Source of the DNA: an uncultured Desulfurobacterium sp.
Lineage (GTDB): Bacteria; Aquificota; Aquificia; Desulfurobacteriales; Desulfurobacteriaceae
Direction: 5' to 3'
DNA: 6,816 nt
Assembly: GCA_913055135.1 (NCBI GenBank)
Contig: CAJXJV010000074.1
Location: 1 to 6,816, forward strand
The notes under the pieces are model-generated. The model was not told the origin of the DNA and searched no databases. It saw only the letters and a list, made by a program, of their open reading frames with translations. Below, piece by piece: positions 1 to 6,816 of the stretch. Within the stretch, counting starts at the first letter, position 1, and every line of letters starts with the position of its first letter. Both the position numbers and the translations under genes were made by a program.

Positions 1-1
1 C

Positions 2-118
2 TTCTCCATGGCAACCTTTTTTCCTGCATTCATCTACAATCAGCACCTTCGCGCATGTGCCGATTGCTTTAAGAAGATTTGGAAGGCTAATATCAGATAG
101 CCATCTTAAATCGATCAC
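2..118 (-). pseudogene. Fragment of a 2-oxoacid dehydrogenase E1 beta-like (transketolase C-terminal domain) gene
   Basis: This minus-strand frame is open from the window edge and gives 39 residues that begin VIDLRWLSDI, continue with KVLIVDE and end CRKKGCHGE. The pattern V-I-D-L-R-x-L-S followed about 15 residues later by (R/K)-V-L-(I/V)-V-D-E is that of the transketolase C-terminal domain of pyruvate or branched-chain 2-oxoacid dehydrogenase E1 beta subunits, which bind thiamine diphosphate at the interface with E1 alpha. The match starts in the middle of that domain. Further upstream in the same frame there are only lysine-rich codons that belong to the neighbouring coiled-coil gene, then a TAG. 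It therefore cannot be a gene start and is a fragment joined to foreign sequence near 118-130. Four cysteines in 39 residues is unlike the rest of the window. The family call rests on motif recall. The exact substrate class cannot be told. Confidence 0.6.
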
Positions 119-365
119 TTTTATCTTTTTTTTCAGTTTCTTTTTCTAAACGTTCTTTTTCTAAACGTTCTTTCTGTTTTTCGAATTCTTTCTGCAATTC
201 TATAAGCTTACTTTCAATCTCTTCTACTTTCTTCTCTTCGACAAAGATTGCAACAGGCTCAATTACGTTTCTCTCTATATCCCGACATACATCACACCCT
301 ATTTCGGGCAATCTCCCCTTTCCCTCAATTTTCCGTCCATCAAGATAAATAACCCTGTAACTCAA
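93..365 (-). CDS. Small CxxC/coiled-coil protein of unknown function, 3' end possibly chimeric
   Basis: I do not recognise this 90-aa product. The first 45 residues look like a compact beta-rich unit (YRVIYLDGRKIEG, then a GCDVC motif with Cys24 and Cys27, then VIEPVAIFVEE). From about residue 45 the sequence is a highly charged Glu/Lys coiled coil that includes a tandem RLEKE repeat (residues 67-76). The only start in the open frame is TTG at 365, preceded at 5 nt by GGGG (371-374). No ATG occurs before residue 88. It follows cimA by 38 bp on the same strand and may be the last gene of the operon. The final residues, from about Ser83, are read from sequence that in another frame resembles an E1 beta domain, so the true C-terminus was probably lost at a chimeric junction and the TGA at 93-95 may not be its natural stop. 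The CxxC could be a metal or redox site, but two cysteines alone do not show this. Confidence 0.6.
   Translation of the reverse strand: MSYRVIYLDGRKIEGKGRLPEIGCDVCRDIERNVIEPVAIFVEEKKVEEIESKLIELQKEFEKQKERLEKERLEKETEKKDKSDRFKMAI
118..137. other. Probable chimeric junction between the coiled-coil gene and the E1 beta-like fragment
   Basis: Left of here the minus strand reads as an E1 beta-like domain. Right of here it reads, in a different frame, as the coiled-coil protein. The join lies in an A-rich coding-strand stretch (AAAAAAAAGATAAAA), which could have served as microhomology. The exact breakpoint cannot be set from the sequence alone. Confidence 0.5.
138..167. repeat. 15-bp tandem direct repeat inside the coiled-coil gene
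   Basis: Two exact copies of TTCTTTTTCTAAACG lie side by side (138-152 and 153-167), followed by a partial third copy (TTCTTT). On the coding strand each copy encodes Arg-Leu-Glu-Lys-Glu, so the repeat extends the coiled coil by 5 residues per unit and keeps the frame. It is a likely slippage site. Confidence 0.85.
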
Positions 366-403
366 AGTGTCCCCACGTTTTTTGTTCTGAAGTCAATTAT
401 TAA

Positions 404-1999
404 TTATTCCTCGTCGTCTTTCATTAATTTATACTTTAATGCATCAACAAGAGCAAGCCATGAAGCTTCAATTACGTTTGGTGATACTCCAACAGTTCCC
501 CATTTTCTTTTTCCATCTGTTGATTCTATCAGAACCCTTGGAGAAGCAGCTGTTCCAGAGGCTTCATCTAAAATTCTTACCTTGTAGTCTGTTAGTTTAA
601 CTTCTCTTATTGATGGATAGAATTTTTCAAGGGCTTTCCTGAGAGCCTTGTCCAGTGCTTCAACAGGTCCTCTTCCCTCAGCTGCCGTATGTTCAAATCT
701 GTCTTCTATTCCCTTTTCTTTTGCAATCTCTTCCGGGATTTCCACTTTTACGGTGGCTTCTGCGTAGGCTTCTTCATCTTCTGACCTTTTTTCTGCTATG
801 ACTCTGAACCCTTTGAGTTCGAAGTACTTTTTGGTTAATCCGAGGGTTTCTTTCAGCAAGAGCTCGAAAGACGCTTCTGCTCCTTCAAAGTGGTATCCCT
901 GAGCTTCAAGGTATTTGATCTTCTCAAGTATCTTTTTAACCTCTACGGAATTCTTGTCCAGTTCAATTCCTAATTCTCTTGCCTTGTTTACAATGTTACT
1001 CCTTCCGGAGAGTTCAGAAACCATTATCCTTCTTCTGTTTCCAACTAACTCTGGATCTATATGTTCATAGGTTCTTGGGTTTTTCTCAACTGCCGAGACA
1101 TGGACACCTGCCTTGTGGGCAAAGGCGTTATCTCCAACAAATGGAAGGTTTACAGGATGCGGGCTGTTTGAGAGCTCTGAAACAAGCCTTGAGACGGAGT
1201 AGAGCTTTTTCAGATTTTCAAGTGGGATTGATTCATATCCCATCTTTATTACAAGATCTGGAATGATTGAGCAGAGGTTTGCATTTCCAGCTCTTTCGCC
1301 AAGCCCGTTTATTGTTCCCTGAATCTGAATTGCTCCTTTCTTGACTGCTATTAAAGAGTTCACAACTGCCATATCTGAATCGTTGTGGGCGTGGATTCCA
1401 AGGGGAGCTTTTACCTCTTTTGAAACGGCATCAATTATCTCTTCAGTTTCGTACCAGAGCGTCCCACCGTTTGTGTCGCATAAGACAAGACAGTCTGCTC
1501 CAGCTTCTTCAGCAGCCTTGAGGGTCTTTATCGCATACTCGGGGTTTTCTTTGTAACCGTCAAAGAAGTGTTCAGCATCAAAGAAGACTTCATCAAAGTA
1601 CTTCTTCAGATATTCAATTGTTTCGTAGATGAGCTCCAGATTCTCCTCGAGGCTTATCTTCAGTGCCTCAGTTACGTGTAGATCCCAGGACTTTCCAAAG
1701 ACTGTAACTGCTGGAACTTCTGTTCTTACGAGCTGTCCGATGTTTGTATCTTCTTCTACCTTTATTCCTTTTCTTTTTGTAGAACTAAAGGCAACGATTT
1801 TAGAATTCCTCAGGTCAAGTCCTTTTACAGTCTCAAAGTAGGCTAAATCCTTTGGATTTGAACCTGGCCAGCCACCCTCAATGTAGTGAATTCCAAGGTC
1901 GTCAAGTGCCTGAGTAATCCTGAGTTTATCTTCAAGAGAAAAGGAAACTCCTCTTGTCTGAGCTCCGTCTCTAAGGGTTGTGTCGTATATGTAAATCAT
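404..1999 (-). CDS. cimA: (R)-citramalate synthase CimA
   Basis: This enzyme condenses acetyl-CoA with pyruvate to give (R)-citramalate, the first step of the threonine-independent route to 2-oxobutyrate and isoleucine, in the cytosol. The 531-aa product has the full length of the long CimA family. The catalytic DRE-TIM barrel shows [12 protein letters not shown] (residues 6-17; metal and substrate site), CDTNGG (174-179), the metal-binding HAHND (203-207), [13 protein letters not shown] (228-240) and HKAGVHVSA (295-303). GRSN (332-335) lies in the linker. The C-terminal LeuA-type regulatory dimer domain spans about 390-525 and includes [12 protein letters not shown], so feedback control, probably by isoleucine, is expected. 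The ATG at 1999 starts right at the conserved DTTLRDG region and has an AGAGGTTG ribosome site that overlaps the stop of the upstream 37-aa gene. 2-Isopropylmalate synthase and homocitrate synthase are relatives. The overall wording ([24 protein letters not shown]) favours CimA. All key residues are intact. Confidence 0.93.
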   Translation of the reverse strand: MIYIYDTTLRDGAQTRGVSFSLEDKLRITQALDDLGIHYIEGGWPGSNPKDLAYFETVKGLDLRNSKIVAFSSTKRKGIKVEEDTNIGQLVRTEVPAVTVFGKSWDLHVTEALKISLEENLELIYETIEYLKKYFDEVFFDAEHFFDGYKENPEYAIKTLKAAEEAGADCLVLCDTNGGTLWYETEEIIDAVSKEVKAPLGIHAHNDSDMAVVNSLIAVKKGAIQIQGTINGLGERAGNANLCSIIPDLVIKMGYESIPLENLKKLYSVSRLVSELSNSPHPVNLPFVGDNAFAHKAGVHVSAVEKNPRTYEHIDPELVGNRRRIMVSELSGRSNIVNKARELGIELDKNSVEVKKILEKIKYLEAQGYHFEGAEASFELLLKETLGLTKKYFELKGFRVIAEKRSEDEEAYAEATVKVEIPEEIAKEKGIEDRFEHTAAEGRGPVEALDKALRKALEKFYPSIREVKLTDYKVRILDEASGTAASPRVLIESTDGKRKWGTVGVSPNVIEASWLALVDALKYKLMKDDEE

Positions 2000-2002
2000 T
2001 AT

Positions 2003-2012
2003 TCAACCTCTT
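2003..2012 (-). promoter_or_regulatory. cimA ribosome binding site overlapping the stop of the 37-aa gene
   Basis: On the minus strand TAAGAGGTTG lies just before cimA. Its TAA is the stop of the small membrane-protein gene, and AGAGGT is the Shine-Dalgarno core about 6 nt from the ATG at 1999. Ribosomes ending on the small gene would cover this site, so the two genes are probably coupled. Confidence 0.7.
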
Positions 2013-2124
2013 ACTTTGCTTCTTTTCCACGATAAAAAGCAATGAATCCAGTTAAAACAACAATAGATATGGCAAGCACTACAACCAGAAGAGTATTTAT
2101 AATTTTTATAATGTCTTCATTCAT
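2011..2124 (-). CDS. 37-aa single-pass membrane microprotein
   Basis: The product begins [13 protein letters not shown], continues with one hydrophobic helix (about residues 11-31, ending TGFIAF) and ends YRGKEAK. The acidic N-terminus and basic C-terminus suggest N-out/C-in by the positive-inside rule. The ATG at 2124 overlaps the last codons and TGA of the 74-aa gene by 8 bp (ATGAATGA) and is preceded at 9 nt by a perfect GGAGG (2134-2138). The TAA at 2011-2013 runs into the cimA ribosome site, and the cimA ATG follows after 11 bp. The strong ribosome site, the overlap at one end and the tight fit at the other argue that this is a real gene despite its size. I do not recognise the family. 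It may be a partner of the adjacent two-helix protein, but this is only inferred from proximity. Confidence 0.75.
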   Translation of the reverse strand: MNEDIIKIINTLLVVVLAISIVVLTGFIAFYRGKEAK

Positions 2125-2341
2125 CCTTGATTTCCTCCGAAAGTTCAATCATGTACCGCCATAACAGTATTAAAATTAGTGCAAGCCATATGGAAATCCC
2201 AAGACCAATTAATGCCAATGGACTTCCTCTGTCCTTCAAAAATAAGGCAAAAGAACCACTAACAGTTATGATAAATAGATTAAACAAGCTTTTGTATATT
2301 TCTTTGTATATACCTATTCTTTCTTTTATTCTCTCACTCAT
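2117..2341 (-). CDS. 74-aa two-helix small membrane protein, function unknown
   Basis: The product has a basic, probably cytosolic amphipathic N-terminus ([17 protein letters not shown]), a first membrane helix at about 18-35, a short charged loop (KDRGSP, 36-41), a second helix at about 42-61 and an acidic tail ending SEEIKDE. The basic N-terminus suggests both ends are cytosolic. The chosen ATG at 2341 overlaps the lysC stop by 8 bp (ATGAGTGA). A TTG at 2359 would add six residues but lies deeper inside lysC. Only AAAAAGG directly abuts the ATG and no well-spaced ribosome site is visible, so translation probably depends on termination-reinitiation from lysC. It overlaps the next gene by 8 bp in the same way. 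No catalytic motif, cysteine or transporter signature is seen and I cannot assign a family. Confidence 0.8.
   Translation of the reverse strand: MSERIKERIGIYKEIYKSLFNLFIITVSGSFALFLKDRGSPLALIGLGISIWLALILILLWRYMIELSEEIKDE
2134..2138 (-). promoter_or_regulatory. Shine-Dalgarno site for the 37-aa gene
   Basis: On the minus strand GGAGG lies 9 nt before the ATG at 2124, inside the 3' end of the 74-aa gene (codons for Ser-Glu-Glu). It is the main evidence that the 37-aa frame is translated. Confidence 0.7.
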
Positions 2342-2819
2342 CCTTTTTGTCCAGTCCAAAAGCCTCGTGGAGAACCCTTACGGCGAGCTCTGTAAATTTC
2401 TCATCTACGATGCAGGATATTTTTATCTCAGAGGTTGAGATCATAACGATATTTATTCCATACTTTGCAAGAGTTTCAAAGACTTTTCCTGCAACTCCTG
2501 CATGGCTTCTCATTCCAAGTCCGACAACGGAGACCTTGGCAATCTTATCATCTCTTATAACGTTCTTCGCTCCTATTTCGTTTGCAACCTCTTTGGTTAT
2601 CTTTACAGCTTTTGCAGCGTCGTTCTTTTCAACTGTAAAGGAAATATCTGTGAAACCATCAACAGAAACGTTTTGAACTATCATGTCAACCGGAATGTTA
2701 GCTTCGGCAAGAGCGTCAAATATCTTTGCGGCAATTCCAGGTTTATCCGGGACTCTTTCTACTGTAATTCTTGCCTCATTTTTGTTGTGGGCTATTCCTC
2801 TTACGACTACTCTTTCCAT
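2334..2819 (-). CDS. lysC: Putative LysC beta subunit from an internal in-frame start
   Basis: Met247 of LysC (ATG at 2817-2819) is preceded on the coding strand by AAGGAGG (2831-2837), a perfect anti-Shine-Dalgarno match, with 11 nt between GGAGG and the ATG. Initiation here would give a 161-aa protein consisting of the two ACT domains only. In Bacillus subtilis aspartokinase II and in Corynebacterium aspartokinase, an in-frame internal start at nearly the same residue makes a beta subunit of about 160-170 aa that forms an alpha2beta2 regulatory complex. The position, frame and product length agree with that design. The spacing is slightly long, and the Glu-rich codons (KEEDE) could produce AAGGAGG by chance. 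Confidence 0.55.
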   Translation of the reverse strand: MERVVVRGIAHNKNEARITVERVPDKPGIAAKIFDALAEANIPVDMIVQNVSVDGFTDISFTVEKNDAAKAVKITKEVANEIGAKNVIRDDKIAKVSVVGLGMRSHAGVAGKVFETLAKYGINIVMISTSEIKISCIVDEKFTELAVRVLHEAFGLDKKDE

Positions 2820-3557
2820 TGTTTCATCTTCCTCCTTGATAAGCGTTCCCTCGTCTTCCGTGAAAGTACTCCTTACTCTAAGAGGAACTTTATACTTCAT
2901 TGCAAACTCGACAGACCTTATCTGGAGAACCTTTGCACCAAGTGAGGCGAGCTCCAGCATTTCCTCATAGGAAAGGACATCTATTCTCTTAGCTTCTGGG
3001 ACGATCCTCGGATCTGCTGTATAAACTCCATCAACATCTGTGTAGATGTCGCATCTGTCAGCATTCAAGGCTGCCGCAATGGCAACTGCCGAGGTATCAG
3101 AGCCTCCCCTTCCAAGAGTTGCAATGTCTCCTGTTTCTGTTATTCCTTGAAACCCCGTGATTACAACAATTTTCCCATCTTTCAGGTGCTTCTTTATCCT
3201 TTCAACATCTATGTCAAGAATTCTTGCCTTTGTAAATGCTTTATCTGTCTTTATTCCAGCCTGCCATCCAGTTAGAGAAATTGCAGGATGTCCCATGCTG
3301 TTGAGAACAATTGAGAGAAGACCGGCAGAGACCTGTTCCCCGGTAGAGACAACAAAGTCCATGTCTCTCTCGTTTGGCTCAGGGGTTATTTCCTTTACAA
3401 GGTTTATAAGCCTATCTGTTTCACCAGCCATTGCAGAAACAACTACAACGACGTCGTTTCCCTTCTCCTTCTCCTGAAGAACCCTTTTTGCCACGTGCTT
3501 AATTCTATCTATTGAGCCCATAGAAGTTCCGCCAAACTTCTGAACGACGAGAGCCAT
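2334..3557 (-). CDS. lysC: Aspartate kinase (aspartokinase) LysC, alpha chain
   Basis: This cytosolic enzyme phosphorylates L-aspartate with ATP to give 4-phospho-L-aspartate, the entry to lysine, threonine and methionine synthesis. The 407-aa length matches monofunctional Bacillus-type enzymes, with no homoserine dehydrogenase fusion. The amino-acid kinase domain (about 1-230) has KFGGTS (7-12), STGE (71-74), GFQG (135-138), LGRGGSD (148-154) and [12 protein letters not shown] (173-184). Two ACT domains follow (about 262-335 and 342-407). The second carries [10 protein letters not shown], the effector-binding segment of lysine- and threonine-controlled aspartokinases, so end-product inhibition is expected. 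The start is the ATG at 3557, which gives the conserved N-terminus [10 protein letters not shown] and has GGGAGGTGG just upstream. A TTG 15 nt earlier would place the start inside that ribosome site. gltB ends 19 bp upstream and the 74-aa membrane gene overlaps the 3' end, so lysC is mid-operon. Confidence 0.95.
   Translation of the reverse strand: MALVVQKFGGTSMGSIDRIKHVAKRVLQEKEKGNDVVVVVSAMAGETDRLINLVKEITPEPNERDMDFVVSTGEQVSAGLLSIVLNSMGHPAISLTGWQAGIKTDKAFTKARILDIDVERIKKHLKDGKIVVITGFQGITETGDIATLGRGGSDTSAVAIAAALNADRCDIYTDVDGVYTADPRIVPEAKRIDVLSYEEMLELASLGAKVLQIRSVEFAMKYKVPLRVRSTFTEDEGTLIKEEDETMERVVVRGIAHNKNEARITVERVPDKPGIAAKIFDALAEANIPVDMIVQNVSVDGFTDISFTVEKNDAAKAVKITKEVANEIGAKNVIRDDKIAKVSVVGLGMRSHAGVAGKVFETLAKYGINIVMISTSEIKISCIVDEKFTELAVRVLHEAFGLDKKDE
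2831..2837 (-). promoter_or_regulatory. Internal Shine-Dalgarno within lysC
   Basis: The coding strand reads AAGGAGG, 11 nt from the in-frame Met247 codon. An out-of-frame ATG at 2825-2827 sits only 3 nt away, which is too close for normal initiation. Confidence 0.55.
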
Positions 3558-3561
3558 TAAA

Positions 3562-3570
3562 CCACCTCCC
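3562..3570 (-). promoter_or_regulatory. lysC ribosome binding site
   Basis: The coding strand reads GGGAGGTGG in the 19-bp gap between the gltB stop and the lysC ATG at 3557. It fixes the start at [10 protein letters not shown] rather than at the upstream TTG. Confidence 0.8.
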
Positions 3571-3576
3571 AAAACA

Positions 3577-6816
<3,240 letters not shown>

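Noticed and set aside
374..396. TTGACT on the minus strand between cimA and the coiled-coil gene as a promoter -35 box
   Set aside because: No -10-like sequence occurs about 17 nt downstream, where GC-rich GTGGGGAC lies instead. That stretch is better explained as a ribosome site.
2011..2124. Treating the region between the 74-aa gene and cimA as empty intergenic DNA
   Set aside because: It carries a start with GGAGG, an uninterrupted 37-codon frame with a clean membrane helix, and a stop fused to the cimA ribosome site.
2342..2359. TTG at 2359 as the start of the 74-aa membrane protein
   Set aside because: It lies deeper in lysC with no ribosome site. The ATG at 2341 forms the same 8-bp stop/start overlap seen at the next junction.
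2502..2945. Long plus-strand open frames opposite lysC, cimA and gltB
   Set aside because: They are antisense shadows with unusual Ser/Cys/Phe-rich composition, no family motifs, and fully conserved enzymes on the other strand.
3558..3572. TTG at 3572 as the lysC start (adding MGGGL)
   Set aside because: It overlaps the GGGAGGTGG ribosome site, whereas the ATG at 3557 gives the conserved aspartokinase N-terminus.

Overview
The window holds a block of leftward (minus-strand) bacterial genes, about positions 115-6575, flanked at both ends by short fragments of unrelated genes. The proteins are rich in Glu, Lys and Ile, the genes are closely packed, and several have strong GGAGG-type ribosome sites. 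This points to a thermophilic bacterium. My impression of the sequences is Aquificota (Desulfurobacteriaceae-like), but that is inference and was not tested by a search.

In transcription order, reading right to left, the block contains: the C-terminal two thirds of gltB (glutamate synthase large subunit), lysC (aspartate kinase), a 74-aa two-helix membrane protein, a 37-aa single-helix membrane protein, cimA (citramalate synthase), and a small CxxC/coiled-coil protein of unknown function. Gaps inside the block are 11-38 bp, and two junctions overlap by 8 bp, so it looks like one operon. The metabolic theme is amino-acid synthesis. GOGAT supplies glutamate, the general amino donor. LysC opens the aspartate family (Lys, Thr, Met). 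CimA opens the threonine-independent route to isoleucine. The two tiny membrane proteins between lysC and cimA are translationally coupled to lysC and are the least explained part of the operon.

Both ends look chimeric. From about 6575 rightwards the plus strand encodes about 80 residues of RNA polymerase beta (rpoB), starting and ending inside the gene, opposed to a gltB that has lost its glutaminase domain. The rpoB wording resembles Campylobacterota. From about 118 leftwards the minus strand encodes 39 residues resembling the C-terminal transketolase domain of a 2-oxoacid dehydrogenase E1 beta subunit, in a different frame from the coiled-coil gene it abuts. Two mid-gene joins at the two extremities suggest assembly or amplification chimerism rather than biology.

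The best biological observation is an in-frame internal start in lysC, preceded by AAGGAGG. It would yield a separate 161-aa regulatory (ACT-ACT) beta subunit, as known for Bacillus and Corynebacterium aspartokinases. No RNA genes, CRISPR arrays, insertion sequences or convincing promoters or terminators were seen, and no stretch above 300 bp lacks a gene.
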